Shown here one piece after another: positions 42,029 to 51,924 of a stretch of 64,000 nt of DNA. The stretch is from Firmicutes bacterium UBA4881 (GTDB lineage Bacteria; Bacillota; DTU065). Positions within the stretch are counted from its first letter, which is position 1. Each line of letters starts with the position of its first letter. A program made the position numbers and the translations under genes. The DNA lies in NCBI GenBank assembly GCA_002399235.1, contig DHDH01000016.1, positions 9,740-73,739 of the forward strand. The letters run 5' to 3'. Under the pieces are notes generated by a model that was not told the origin of the DNA, made no database searches, and worked only from the letters and a program-made list of their open reading frames with translations.

Positions 42029-43558
42029 TTAGATTAAACCATCTTGTGAAAACTGTTTCAGTAAGAAATTAGACCAAATTTCGTAAGCTGGACCATTAGG
42101 ATGGATACCATCTAAGGAGAGAGATTTTGGCATGAAGCCATTTTCGACCATTAAAGAATAAATGTCTAGATACGAAACTCCTTCTTGAGAGGCAATTTTT
42201 TTAAGTCCTTCATTATATTCGGCTACTTTAGGTGCAATTTCGTGTTCTTTACCTAAAGGCAGTATGGATTGCAAATATAATTTAGCTTGAGGAGCTTCGG
42301 CTTTGATATATTTGATGATTTTTTCTACTTGACTGTGGTACTCGCTACGCTCGGCATTGTAAAGTAGATTATTGGTGCCAATCATTACTAAAACAGCTTT
42401 GGGATTAGATTCAAGAGCAAGAAGATTACGACGATCCCAAACACCACTGGCAATGTCTGCACTAATACCACGATTAATTGTTTTTACCTTAGCAAGATAT
42501 CCTTGGAGGTAATAACCTTCAGTAATGGAGTCACCAATAAAAATAAAAGCTTGTTCGGGTAGTTTTTCTTTAGCAAACTTCTCAACTTTACCAAACCAAT
42601 AATCCCCTCTTTTCATTAGCTCATCATAACTTTTATGGGTTGGATGAACTAGAGGAAAGAGATTGTTTATTGATGTTCTAGCTTCGCTAAGAAAATAAGT
42701 AGCCTGGGTTGAAGATTCTTTCTGAATAAAGAAATTTAAAGCAGTTATATTGTGGGTAGCTTCTTGATAGAGACTACTCATTTCACTGGTGGCTAGATTA
42801 TCTTTAGCAAGTTTTTGGTAGTGTTGGGCACTTATTTTATAAGAAGCTTCTAAAGGTTCTACTAAGTTTTGAATATCCGAAATAGGTACTGCGAAGATAA
42901 TATCAGAAGGTGGTAGCATTTCGTTGATACTATCAACAAAAAGACTGTTCCATAAATGGTTAGGATTATTAAAGACATCTTCGGCAATATAAGTTGAATT
43001 AGCTGTCTTAACTACAGCTGCGAACTCATTTTCTTGCCAGTTTTCGCCTTGGCCTTTCAATGTTGGTTTTACTAAGGTTCGCTTAAGAGATTCTATTTTA
43101 TTTTCTGAGTATAAAAATGTAAGGTCGGAAGTGATTTCTTTGTTAGTAACATCAATTTCTAGGCCTAAAAGCGAGGCCAGTAAAGGTGAGGTATCGTAAG
43201 TAGCTAGTATTTTACCACCGCTAGCAATAAAATCAGTAAGTGTTTTAACTTGATTTTGCTCTAGACTATTATTGGAAAGTAAAACAACTAATTCGAAATA
43301 GTTTAAGAAACCGTTTTCAACGTCCTGATCATTAATAACTACAGTAGGGATAAACTCGTCATCTAAGAGAGATTTAGCTTTATTGATCATTGACTCATAA
43401 GCTGAACCTTTAACTTGAGCAGTTTTTTCATTGTACAACAAAGCAACACCACAACGTTTAGCACTAATTGACAGAGAGAAAGCAGATACCAAGATTAGCA
43501 CCCCCAAAAATTTCAAGGTAGTTAAAGATAGGTGATTGAGAGCAAATTTGTTTTGCAC
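42029..43558 (-). CDS. Secreted two-domain protein with C-terminal SGNH/GDSL hydrolase
   Basis: A 509-residue exported protein with a signal peptide (about 1-33). Residues 35-160 look like a glutamine-amidotransferase-type Rossmann domain (CGVALLYNEKTAQ, LNYFELVVLLSNNSLEQNQV, FIASGGKILATYD). A helical linker follows. The C-terminus (about 320-505) is an SGNH hydrolase with all blocks: FIGDSITEGY, NRGISAD, MIGTNN and DGIHPN. Likely a carbohydrate or lipid esterase at the surface. It starts at GTG 43558 behind AAAGGAGAG. I have not seen this domain pairing named. Confidence 0.75.
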   Translation of the reverse strand: MQNKFALNHLSLTTLKFLGVLILVSAFSLSISAKRCGVALLYNEKTAQVKGSAYESMINKAKSLLDDEFIPTVVINDQDVENGFLNYFELVVLLSNNSLEQNQVKTLTDFIASGGKILATYDTSPLLASLLGLEIDVTNKEITSDLTFLYSENKIESLKRTLVKPTLKGQGENWQENEFAAVVKTANSTYIAEDVFNNPNHLWNSLFVDSINEMLPPSDIIFAVPISDIQNLVEPLEASYKISAQHYQKLAKDNLATSEMSSLYQEATHNITALNFFIQKESSTQATYFLSEARTSINNLFPLVHPTHKSYDELMKRGDYWFGKVEKFAKEKLPEQAFIFIGDSITEGYYLQGYLAKVKTINRGISADIASGVWDRRNLLALESNPKAVLVMIGTNNLLYNAERSEYHSQVEKIIKYIKAEAPQAKLYLQSILPLGKEHEIAPKVAEYNEGLKKIASQEGVSYLDIYSLMVENGFMPKSLSLDGIHPNGPAYEIWSNFLLKQFSQDGLI

Positions 43559-44474
43559 TCTGATCTCTCCTTTAATAAAGATATAACTGGTAGGAGCTGG
43601 TGTTAATTAAAAAGTTTTAACCTACGAAATCACCATTTAAGCAAAAACTACAAGATACTCTTACAACAGTCTGTTAAGAATTAGCCAGTCGGAGGATTAT
43701 TCCTACCAAAGTAAATAAATTATTAACGGTTAACGCGTAAAAGCAGGTCTTTATTAGATATTCCATGGTATAGCCAATAACTAATTGAAAATCTAAACTA
43801 ACGTTATTTAATTGTCATTATTTAGGGAGAAAAGGCCAATTTCAAGTCTGCTGATAAGGGAAAAGAGGTATATAATGTTCGAGCCGTAATAAGTTAGAAC
43901 ATGCTCTAATATGCTATAATGTATTATTTAAGCTTGTTTGATGATAATACTTAATGGAAAGAGGATCGATCCCGATTTCCTTTCAATAAGGCCCTGCAAA
44001 TAAAGCAGGGCCATGTCATTTTAAAAGACAATTGGAAGAAACAGGATACAAGTGGCAAGGTTTCAATGGCAAAAACTGGAGGAATAGTAAATAAGCGACC
44101 TGCTCCTCTACGATTAGTTATCTACCTTAAAGCATTTACCTTGTGGCAAATTGTACCATTTATAATAAGTTTATAATTGTAAATTTAGGTAGAGAAAGCA
44201 AAGTTTTGAATCGCTATATAACATTTACTGGAAATAAGCTAAGACATGTTGTTAAATCGAATTAAGTCGAAAACTCATTGCGCTAGTAGGAGGAGAAAGG
44301 TATAACATAAGTAATATAAAAAAGTATCTAGCTAAATAAATTTGAAAGATATATGGCGCTTCTATTAAATAGCTATAAGGCTTTAGACATTTGCATAACC
44401 TGTTATAAGAGAATTATACTTCATCAATAAGGTTAGCAGGTCAATTTTCGTAAATCTAAGGAGGTTGGGGATAA
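43559..44474. other. Long AT-rich intergenic stretch
   Basis: No protein gene longer than about 25 codons with a ribosome site is visible in either strand. It holds the structured unit at 43912-44012, a TTAACGGTTAACG direct repeat near 43722 and several short inverted repeats. It may be a decayed region; I cannot recognise any remnant. Confidence 0.4.
43912..44012 (+). ncRNA. Candidate structured small RNA
   Basis: An extended -10 promoter (TG, one base, perfect TATAAT at 43915-43920) is followed by a run of hairpins: GTATTAT/ATAATAC just after the expected start, a near-palindrome GGAAA..TTTCC with GGATCGATCC at its centre and G-A/A-G juxtapositions, and a perfect 8-bp GGCCCTGC/GCAGGGCC stem (43990-43997 with 44005-44012). 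There is no reading frame of note. The last stem is followed by only a weak T-rich stretch. Known RNAs (6S, SRP, tmRNA, RNase P) do not fit. Confidence 0.4.
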
Positions 44475-44654
44475 TTGATACTTTTTAAACTGATTTTTAC
44501 TGTAATATCCTTAATTGGGATAATTAGACCAGATATTATGTGGGTATTATCCGAAGGTTGGAAATATAAGAATGTTGAACCTAGTGAAACATATTTGCTT
44601 TTAAGTAGGGTCTTGAGCGTTATTGCCCTCATTTTGATCTGGGTATTTGGTTAA
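44475..44654 (+). CDS. Small membrane protein, DUF6199-like (59 aa)
   Basis: A 59-residue protein with two predicted membrane helices (about 2-17 and 41-58) around a polar stretch WVLSEGWKYKNVEPSETYLL, which resembles the conserved core of DUF6199 small proteins. The start is TTG 44475 behind AAGGAGGT (44458-44465). Its function is unknown. It precedes miaB by 144 bases and is probably not part of that operon. Confidence 0.6.
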   Translation: MILFKLIFTVISLIGIIRPDIMWVLSEGWKYKNVEPSETYLLLSRVLSVIALILIWVFG

Positions 44655-44798
44655 AAGTTAGTTTGAATAAAAGTATCTTTATATCTACTTTATTTTGGTA
44701 GGTAAATAACTAACTTTTCCTCAAGGTTGTTTAACCTTCTTAAATAATGTATCCTAAAAGAAAGTACATCCTATAACCTCGAGGAGTGAGTCACGCAG

Positions 44799-46130
44799 AT
44801 GCGTCAAGAGATAAAAACCTTTCTCATTGAAACCTTTGGTTGCCAAATGAACGAAAGAGATTCAGAGACAATTAAAGGTATATTAGAGAATATGGGGTTC
44901 AATGAAACAGATGACCCCGATGAAGCAGATATTCTACTTTTTAATACTTGTTCTGTTAGAGAAAATCCCGAAAGAAAAGTATATGGAAGGATTCAGCAAT
45001 ATAAGCCCAATACTAACAAAATCATTGGTATCTGTGGTTGCATGGTACAACAAGGAGCAGAGTTTGACTATATCAAAAACAGCTTGCCCCAAGTTTCCTT
45101 GGTTTTTGGTACCCATAATATTCATGAGTTACCTCAATTAATAGAAAGAGTAACGTTAGGTGAAAGGGTTTTAGATGTTTGGGAAGATAAAAAAGAAGTA
45201 ATCGAAGGATTGCCAGCTAAAAGAGAAAAAGGTGTAAAGGCTTTTGTAAATATCTCTTATGGCTGTAACAATTTTTGTACCTATTGCATTGTTCCCTACA
45301 CAAGAGGCAGAGAGAAAAGTAGAGAACAAAGTTTTATCTTAGAGGAAATTCAAGAACTAGCTCAAAGCGGTTACAAGGAAATAACTTTGCTAGGCCAAAA
45401 TGTCAACTCCTATGGCAAAGATCTTGGTACAGATTTTGCTTCCCTACTAAGAGCTGTACAAGAAGTAGAGGGTATAGAAAGAATTAGGTTTACTACGAGT
45501 CATCCCAAAGATCTTTCCGATGCCCTCATTAAAGCTATGGCTGAATTGCCTAAAGTATGTGAGCATTTACATCTACCACTGCAAGCTGGTAGTGACCGCA
45601 TTCTTAAGGTTATGAATCGTCGTTATACTACAGAGCATTATCTCCAGCTTGTCGAGAAACTGAGACAAGCTGTGCCCAATATAGCTTTGACAACTGATCT
45701 AATTGTAGGTTTCCCTGGTGAAACAGACTCTGACTTTGCCGCTACCCTAGAAATGGTAAAAAAAGTCCGTTATGACTCAGCTTTTACTTTTATCTACTCA
45801 CCACGAAAAGGTACTCCTGCTGCTGAGATGCCAGATCAAGTACCTGAGGAGCAAAAGAAGGAACGTATCTACCAATTAATTGAGCTACAGAATGAAATTT
45901 CTGGACAGATCAACAGAGAGCTTGTTGGTGAGTCTGTTGGAGTGTTAGTAGAGGGACCAAGTAAAACTGATCCAGACAAGCTAACAGGGAAAACCAGAAC
46001 CAATAAAACCATTAACTTCCCAGGTACTAGTACATTAATTGGTAAGACAGTTAATGTTGTAGTAACTGCGGGTAAATTGTCCTCGTTAGAAGGTAGATTA
46101 GAAGGGAGTAAGGATGATGGAAGACCTTAG
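44799..46130 (+). CDS. miaB: tRNA-2-methylthio-N6-dimethylallyladenosine synthase MiaB
   Basis: A 443-residue radical-SAM methylthiotransferase acting at A37 of tRNAs after MiaA. The N-terminal UPF0004 domain has three cluster cysteines ([26 protein letters not shown]); the radical-SAM cluster is [15 protein letters not shown]; a TRAM domain ends the protein (about 375-440). An in-frame TGA shortly upstream fixes the ATG at 44799. A weak promoter (TTGTTT-17-TATCCT) may lie near 44730. miaA is downstream in the same run, so both steps of the modification are encoded together. Confidence 0.96.
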   Translation: MRQEIKTFLIETFGCQMNERDSETIKGILENMGFNETDDPDEADILLFNTCSVRENPERKVYGRIQQYKPNTNKIIGICGCMVQQGAEFDYIKNSLPQVSLVFGTHNIHELPQLIERVTLGERVLDVWEDKKEVIEGLPAKREKGVKAFVNISYGCNNFCTYCIVPYTRGREKSREQSFILEEIQELAQSGYKEITLLGQNVNSYGKDLGTDFASLLRAVQEVEGIERIRFTTSHPKDLSDALIKAMAELPKVCEHLHLPLQAGSDRILKVMNRRYTTEHYLQLVEKLRQAVPNIALTTDLIVGFPGETDSDFAATLEMVKKVRYDSAFTFIYSPRKGTPAAEMPDQVPEEQKKERIYQLIELQNEISGQINRELVGESVGVLVEGPSKTDPDKLTGKTRTNKTINFPGTSTLIGKTVNVVVTAGKLSSLEGRLEGSKDDGRP

Positions 46131-46470
46131 AATTGGTAACCTTCTATTCACTGAGAAATGTGATATTGCCGGTACAGACGCTTTGACACTAGAGCGAATT
46201 CTTTTAGGTAAAGTAGCTTACCAGGTAGTCGATCTTAGTGCTTTCACAGTACGGTATGTAGCTATAAAAGATAGCTCCAATACCTATTTAGTGCCAGCGG
46301 AATTAATCAACGACTTTGACGATGGTCTAATCTTTGATTTTACTCGTGAGATTGTTGCAAAACTAATTCCTCTTCCTAAGGATCTAGAGAAAGAATTTAA
46401 TCGGCAACTAGAAGTTAAAATTCATACCGAACTTAATGCCACACCCTACTGGGAAGAAGAGAGTTATTAA
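46114..46470 (+). CDS. Unknown protein between miaB and mutS
   Basis: A 118-residue soluble acidic protein overlapping the end of miaB by 17 bases. I do not recognise it with certainty. [19 protein letters not shown] followed by a charged helix with many Glu/Lys recalls PRC-barrel or DUF2171-type domains, where a beta barrel is followed by (V/I)P and a D-rich turn. ATG 46114 and 46117 are both possible behind AAGGGAG. Bacillus carries other genes (ymcA, cotE) in this interval. Confidence 0.65.
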   Translation: MMEDLRIGNLLFTEKCDIAGTDALTLERILLGKVAYQVVDLSAFTVRYVAIKDSSNTYLVPAELINDFDDGLIFDFTREIVAKLIPLPKDLEKEFNRQLEVKIHTELNATPYWEEESY

Positions 46471-46484
46471 CCGAGGTGAAAATG

Positions 46485-49085
46485 ATGGGTCTGGACAAAT
46501 TGGAGATTACTGATCTAAGTGAACTGACACCTATGTTAAGACAATACTATCAGATCAAAATGCAATACCCAGATTGCATCCTTCTCTTTCGGTTGGGTGA
46601 TTTTTACGAAATGTTTAGTGATGATGCTCTCCTAGCATCAAAGGTGTTAGAAATCACTTTAACGAGTCGCGATGCTGGAAACCAAGGACGTATTCCCATG
46701 TGTGGTGTGCCATATCACGCTATAGAGGGGTACCTACTTACACTGGTTGAGCATGGTTTGAAGGTCGCTATCTGTGAACAAGTAGAAGACCCGAAGCTTG
46801 CTAAAGGTGTTGTTAAAAGAGAGGTAACTAGAGTGGTTACCCCCGGCACAATTACTCTAACTCAAGCATTAGATGAAAAAAGTAATAATTATGTAGCAGC
46901 AGTATTTGGCCGTGGCGATGCTTTTGGCATCGCTTATGCAGATGTTTCTACTGGAGATTTCAAAGCAACAGAGATTAAAGGTGAAGGTGCCGAGTTAAAA
47001 GCAAGAGATGAGATAATCCGTTTAACCCCCAAAGAGGTAATCTACCCGGAAAATCTTTTAGCTCAGAGCATTCTTGACTTACTAAAACAACTCAAGATAG
47101 CTAGCGAGTCCAAACCGGAAATAGCTTTCCAAAGTAAATTAGGTTATAGGAACCTAAATAGACAACTAGGAACAGCTTCTTTAGCTGGTTTTGGTCTTGA
47201 GGACAAGCCTTATGCTGTATCAGCTGGTGGGGCACTTTTAGAGTATCTAAAAGATACCCAAAAGATTACTTTAGAGCATATAAAATCTATACAGTTTTAT
47301 TCATTAAGCGACTATATGGTTTTGGATAGTTATACACAACGCAATTTAGAAATTCTTACGACCTTAAGAGAAAACAAAAAACAAGGTTCTTTGCTTGGTG
47401 TTCTAGATAAAACAGTGACAGCAATGGGTGGGCGTCTTTTAAAAAGATGGATATCTCAACCCTTAGTCGATATAAAGGAGATCGTGAAAAGACAAGATCG
47501 CCTAGAAACTCTATTTACTGATGATCTTTTGCGCTCTCAGGTCCGTGTGGGTTTAGAAAAAGTCTTTGACCTAGAAAGATTATCATCAAAACTAGCATAC
47601 GGCACAGCTAATGCCAGAGATCTTGTTGCTTTAAGAGATTCTTTTCGTGAATTGCCAGGCCTAAAAGATTTAATTACTACGAAAGAACATTTAAAAGGTC
47701 TCGGGAATTTAGATACCTTAGAGGATTTAAAAGAACTAATTACCCAATCTTTAGTTGATGAGCCTCCATTTTCCCTCACAGAAGGTGGTATAATCCGCCC
47801 TGGCTATAACTCAGAACTTGATGAACTGCGGAATGTAGCATCTGGGGGCAAGGACTGGATTGCTAATTTACAAGCGAGGGAAAGAGAAAGAACAGGAATC
47901 AAATCCCTTAAAGTGGGTTTTAATAAGGTTTTTGGTTATTATTTAGAAATAAGCAATTCTAACTTAGGCAATGTTCCTGAAGATTACCAAAGAAAACAGA
48001 CCTTATCAGGCGGCGAGAGATTCATTATACCTGAATTGAAAGAATATGAAGCAAAAGTATTAGGTGCTGAAGAGAAGATAGGCTCCATGGAGTACTTATT
48101 ATTTTGTGAGGTCAGAGAAAAATTAACTGGTAATATCAGCCGTATACAGGTAGTGGCTCATCTGCTAGCTGAACTTGATGTCTATAGTTCCTTAGCTGAG
48201 GTGGCAAGACAGAAGAACTATGTAAAACCATTAGTTGACAATAACTGCCTAATTGAGATTAAGGAAGGCCGACATCCTGTGGTAGAAGAATATTTACCTA
48301 TAGGAGAGTTTGTACCAAATGATAGTAATCTCGATATGTTAGAACAACGGATTGCGATTTTAACAGGTCCCAATATGGCTGGTAAATCAACTTATATGCG
48401 TCAGGTAGCTCTTATTGTCCTTCTGGCTCAAATAGGGTCATTTGTTCCTGCTAAAGAAGCCCAAATCGGTTTAGTAGATAGAATCTTTACTAGAGTAGGG
48501 GCATCTGACGATTTAGCTTCTGGTCAATCAACTTTTATGGTGGAAATGAACGAAGTAGCTAATATTCTCCACAATGCCACATCTAAAAGCTTGGTAATTT
48601 TAGATGAGGTAGGTAGAGGTACTGCAACTTTTGATGGACTAAGTATTGCTTGGGCAGTTACAGAGTACTTACATGATCGAATTGGTTGTAAGGCTATCTT
48701 TGCGACTCATTACCATGAACTAACCGAATTAGCGGAAAAGTTAAGTGGAGTTATTAATCTACAGGTTGCTGTGCAGCACTCTGGTAAACAGATCTTTTTC
48801 TTAAGGAAAATTATTACAGGTGGTGCTGATCGCAGTTATGGGATTGATGTTGCTAGGCTTGCTGGTCTTCCCGATGAGTTATTGAAAAGAGCTAAGGAAG
48901 TACTTGCAGATCTAGAAATGGGAACAAAAAAGCAAGATATAAAACCTGCTCAATTAAGTCTTTTTGCTACAGAAGAAGATACAATTGTTGAAGAATTACG
49001 TAATATCGATGTTTATAATCTGACGCCAATAGAAGCTATTAACACTCTAGCAAGATTAGTAGATGAGGCCAAGAGGAGGCAATAG
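46485..49085 (+). CDS. mutS: DNA mismatch repair protein MutS
   Basis: An 866-residue mismatch sensor. The mismatch-binding Phe-x-Glu is in LLFRLGDFYEMFSDDA near 32-48; connector, lever and clamp domains follow. The ATPase domain has Walker A TGPNMAGKSTYM near 615, DDLASGQSTFMVEM, and Walker B VILDEVGRGTATFDG. GAGGTGA is best placed for ATG 46485 (an ATG at 46482 and a GTG at 46476 are too close). It is followed after two bases by mutL. Confidence 0.97.
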   Translation: MGLDKLEITDLSELTPMLRQYYQIKMQYPDCILLFRLGDFYEMFSDDALLASKVLEITLTSRDAGNQGRIPMCGVPYHAIEGYLLTLVEHGLKVAICEQVEDPKLAKGVVKREVTRVVTPGTITLTQALDEKSNNYVAAVFGRGDAFGIAYADVSTGDFKATEIKGEGAELKARDEIIRLTPKEVIYPENLLAQSILDLLKQLKIASESKPEIAFQSKLGYRNLNRQLGTASLAGFGLEDKPYAVSAGGALLEYLKDTQKITLEHIKSIQFYSLSDYMVLDSYTQRNLEILTTLRENKKQGSLLGVLDKTVTAMGGRLLKRWISQPLVDIKEIVKRQDRLETLFTDDLLRSQVRVGLEKVFDLERLSSKLAYGTANARDLVALRDSFRELPGLKDLITTKEHLKGLGNLDTLEDLKELITQSLVDEPPFSLTEGGIIRPGYNSELDELRNVASGGKDWIANLQARERERTGIKSLKVGFNKVFGYYLEISNSNLGNVPEDYQRKQTLSGGERFIIPELKEYEAKVLGAEEKIGSMEYLLFCEVREKLTGNISRIQVVAHLLAELDVYSSLAEVARQKNYVKPLVDNNCLIEIKEGRHPVVEEYLPIGEFVPNDSNLDMLEQRIAILTGPNMAGKSTYMRQVALIVLLAQIGSFVPAKEAQIGLVDRIFTRVGASDDLASGQSTFMVEMNEVANILHNATSKSLVILDEVGRGTATFDGLSIAWAVTEYLHDRIGCKAIFATHYHELTELAEKLSGVINLQVAVQHSGKQIFFLRKIITGGADRSYGIDVARLAGLPDELLKRAKEVLADLEMGTKKQDIKPAQLSLFATEEDTIVEELRNIDVYNLTPIEAINTLARLVDEAKRRQ

Positions 49086-49087
49086 CT

Positions 49088-50860
49088 ATGATTAGAGTGC
49101 TAGACCATGACACAGCTAATAAGATAGCTGCTGGTGAAGTTGTTGAAAGACCAGCTTCTGTTGTCAAAGAGCTAATCGAAAACTCACTTGATGCTGGTTC
49201 TTCCGAAATATCTGTAGAGATCTTAAATGGGGGTACTTCATTTATTAGAGTAAGAGATAATGGCTCTGGCATTAAAAAAGAAGAATTACCCTTAGCCTTA
49301 GAACGTCACGCAACCAGCAAAATTAGTTCTGCTAAGGATCTTCTAGCTATTGGAACTCTAGGTTTTCGAGGCGAAGCACTACCTTCTATTGCCGCTGTTT
49401 CTAGATTTAAATTGTCTAGCTGTGTAGATGGTGAAATAGGTAGTATGGTTGAGGTAGAAGGGGGAGAATTTATAGAGCAAACCCCTAAAGCTTTAGCTAA
49501 GGGTACAATAATCGAAGTGACGGATCTATTTTATAATGTACCAGCTAGGAGAAAATTCCTGAGGACAGAAAATACCGAAAGCGGCCGTATCCTTAGATAT
49601 TTAGAAGCTATGGCTATCGCCAGACCAGATGTAGCATTTACCTTTATATCAAATGGTAAGAAGCTTATAGAAACTCAAGGGACAGGGTCGATGTTATTAG
49701 CTATTAAATCTGTATATGGTACTAATTTAGCTGAAGATCTCTTACCGGTCGACCATTCTTTAGGTACTTACGAGATAAGTGGTTTTGTCGGGAAACCAGA
49801 TATTGCTCGTGGTCGCAGAGATCTACAAATTTTTATCATTAACCAACGTTTAGTCGAATGCAAAACAGCGCAAGTTGCCTTAGAAAAAGCTTTCGGTGAT
49901 GTTATACCCAAAGGACGGTACCCGATTGCTTTTTTAGAGTACAAGATTCCAACAGATGATCTCGATGTTAATGTACATCCAGCAAAACTTTTAGTGCGTT
50001 TAGCTAGTGAAAGTCAAGTTTTCTCTTTAACTTATAAAGCAGTGCGTACAGCAGTAGATACGCGTCTTTTAGAACCAGCAAGTTTTATGGAGCCGTATGG
50101 AACAAAACAGATGCATCACCGTGCTCCAGATAATATATCCTCTCCAGAACAAGGAACCATCGAATGGGTTAGTAATAGAGAGAAAGAAGAGATGCCTTTT
50201 ACTAGAGAAAGTCCCCCTAGAGAGCCTTTGGTGAGAGAATATTCAAACGAGAATTTTTCTGCTGGAGAAGCAGCAATTGTTAGAGAAGAACCATATCAAT
50301 ATAACAATCTTTATCCTAAAATTCTCGGACAGGTTAATAAAACATACATTATGGCTGAGTGGGAAGACTGCTTAATTTTGTACGATCAACATTCAGCGCA
50401 TGAGCGGATTCTCTACGAAAAATATCTGATAGCAAAAGAAAATATGCCCCAAACTGAACTCCTGTTCCCTTTACCTTTAAAACTAACCCCAGAAGAATTC
50501 GCTACCTTGGATCGCATAAAACCGGAGCTCGAACTTTTAGGATTCGAACTGACTGAGTTTGGCCCAGCTACTTTAGCAATAACCCATGTGCCTATTGATG
50601 TAAGAGGGACAGAAGCTGAAGATATCATTAAAGAGTTGCTTTTAGAAAAACCAGGACCTCAGTTTAGGGAAAAAGCTGCAGCAGTTTTAGCCTGCAAAGG
50701 AGCAGTTAAAGCAGGGGATTTACTAGATGAAAAAGAAATGCGGACCTTAATTAAGGAGTTAAATAGTTGTCTAAGCCCAGCTTTATGCCCACATGGCAGA
50801 CCAACGATGTTGAAATTGGATTGGTTAGAGCTAGAGAAACGTTTTGGTCGTAACAGGTAA
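49088..50860 (+). CDS. mutL: DNA mismatch repair protein MutL
   Basis: A 590-residue GHKL ATPase and endonuclease. The N-terminal half has IAAGEVVERPASVVKELIENSLDAG, RDNGSGI and GFRGEALPSIAAV. A poorly conserved linker (about 330-400) precedes the C-terminal domain with the metal motif YDQHSAHERILYEKY, plus ACKGAVKAGD and CPHGRPTML, so it is of the nicking type that does not need MutH. Its presence beside an orphan Dam gene elsewhere in the window is noteworthy, because Dam-directed repair normally needs MutH. Confidence 0.96.
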   Translation: MIRVLDHDTANKIAAGEVVERPASVVKELIENSLDAGSSEISVEILNGGTSFIRVRDNGSGIKKEELPLALERHATSKISSAKDLLAIGTLGFRGEALPSIAAVSRFKLSSCVDGEIGSMVEVEGGEFIEQTPKALAKGTIIEVTDLFYNVPARRKFLRTENTESGRILRYLEAMAIARPDVAFTFISNGKKLIETQGTGSMLLAIKSVYGTNLAEDLLPVDHSLGTYEISGFVGKPDIARGRRDLQIFIINQRLVECKTAQVALEKAFGDVIPKGRYPIAFLEYKIPTDDLDVNVHPAKLLVRLASESQVFSLTYKAVRTAVDTRLLEPASFMEPYGTKQMHHRAPDNISSPEQGTIEWVSNREKEEMPFTRESPPREPLVREYSNENFSAGEAAIVREEPYQYNNLYPKILGQVNKTYIMAEWEDCLILYDQHSAHERILYEKYLIAKENMPQTELLFPLPLKLTPEEFATLDRIKPELELLGFELTEFGPATLAITHVPIDVRGTEAEDIIKELLLEKPGPQFREKAAAVLACKGAVKAGDLLDEKEMRTLIKELNSCLSPALCPHGRPTMLKLDWLELEKRFGRNR

Positions 50861-50898
50861 AGGTAAACAGAACTAAAAAGAGAAATGGAGGGGAGACA

Positions 50899-51855
50899 AT
50901 GACTGCTGCCATTATCGCCATAGTAGGACCAACAGCTTCGGGTAAAACGGATTTGAGTCTTTTTCTAGCAACAGAATTAAACGGCGAGATAGTTTCGGCA
51001 GATTCAATGCAGATCTATCGTGGACTAGATATAGGCACAGCCAAAATCGAACCGGAAAAGAGGAGCGTTCCTCATTATCTAATCGATATCATTGAACCCC
51101 ATGAACAGTTTAGCGTTGCCGATTATAAACAGTTGGCTGATGAAACTATCACTAATATTATAAAACGAGGTAAAAGGCCTATTTTTGTTGGTGGAACAGG
51201 ACTTTATCTGCAATCTGTTTTGGATGGTCTTCTTTTTCCAGAGCCTGCTAAAGATGAAATATTAAGACGTCGGCTCTTAGATGAAGCCGCTGAATTGGGT
51301 AATGAATATATGTATCGCCGTTTATTAAGTTGTGATGAAGATTCAGCAAGGAAAATCCATCCTAATGATATAAGAAGAATCGTAAGAGCATTAGAAGTGT
51401 ATATAAAGACCGGAACACCTCTATCGAAACTTCAAAAAGAATACAGAGAGTTAGCTCCTCGTTACAAAACTATCTGGATTGGCATCACTGCTAATCGAGA
51501 ACGTCTCTATAAGCGAATTGACGAACGTGTAGATCAAATGATAGCAGCCGGCCTTTTAGATGAAGTAACTAATTTGTATAAAAAAGGATTAGCTCCTGAT
51601 TCTACAGCTTATCAAGCTTTAGGTTATAAAGAAATGATCTGGTATTTGCAAGGGTTAGTGACATTAGATGAAGCTATAAGGATTCTTAAACGAGACACCA
51701 GACATTATGCTAAACGACAATTATCATGGTTTCGTCGAGATAAGCGAATTAAGTGGTTCGATTATGATGATTATGTGGATACAATCGCACTTTACCAAGC
51801 GGTTTTAGAACATATTAAAAAGACAGATTTAGTTGGCTTAGAGGAGCCTCAGTAA
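50899..51855 (+). CDS. miaA: tRNA dimethylallyltransferase MiaA
   Basis: A 318-residue enzyme that adds an isoprenyl group to A37 of tRNAs. The P-loop is GPTASGKTDLS, followed by VSADSMQIYRGLDIGTAK and FVGGTGLYLQSVLDG; TRHYAKRQLSWFRRD near 275 is the tRNA-binding end. GGAGGGGAG precedes the ATG. In Bacillus hfq follows; here a terminator and the spoVK-like gene follow and hfq is absent. Confidence 0.96.
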   Translation: MTAAIIAIVGPTASGKTDLSLFLATELNGEIVSADSMQIYRGLDIGTAKIEPEKRSVPHYLIDIIEPHEQFSVADYKQLADETITNIIKRGKRPIFVGGTGLYLQSVLDGLLFPEPAKDEILRRRLLDEAAELGNEYMYRRLLSCDEDSARKIHPNDIRRIVRALEVYIKTGTPLSKLQKEYRELAPRYKTIWIGITANRERLYKRIDERVDQMIAAGLLDEVTNLYKKGLAPDSTAYQALGYKEMIWYLQGLVTLDEAIRILKRDTRHYAKRQLSWFRRDKRIKWFDYDDYVDTIALYQAVLEHIKKTDLVGLEEPQ

Positions 51856-51872
51856 CAACTGGGGCTTTTTTT
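51845..51872 (+). terminator. Terminator after miaA
   Basis: AGCCTCAGT (51845-51853) pairs with ACTGGGGCT (51858-51866) with one G-T pair; loop AACA; seven Ts. The stem begins inside the last miaA codons. Confidence 0.85.
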
Positions 51873-51924
51873 AGTGGCAGTCTTGTGTCCTAGACCATAC
51901 TTTAGTCCTAAGGAGGGATTTGCG

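Noticed and set aside
43715..43740. TTAACGGTTAACG repeat as a second copy of the feo operator
   Set aside because: The spacing and orientation differ from TTAACCGCGGTTAA, and no metal gene is adjacent.
44270..44330. GGAGGAGAAAGG near 44287 as a ribosome site
   Set aside because: No start codon with a meaningful frame follows within a useful distance.
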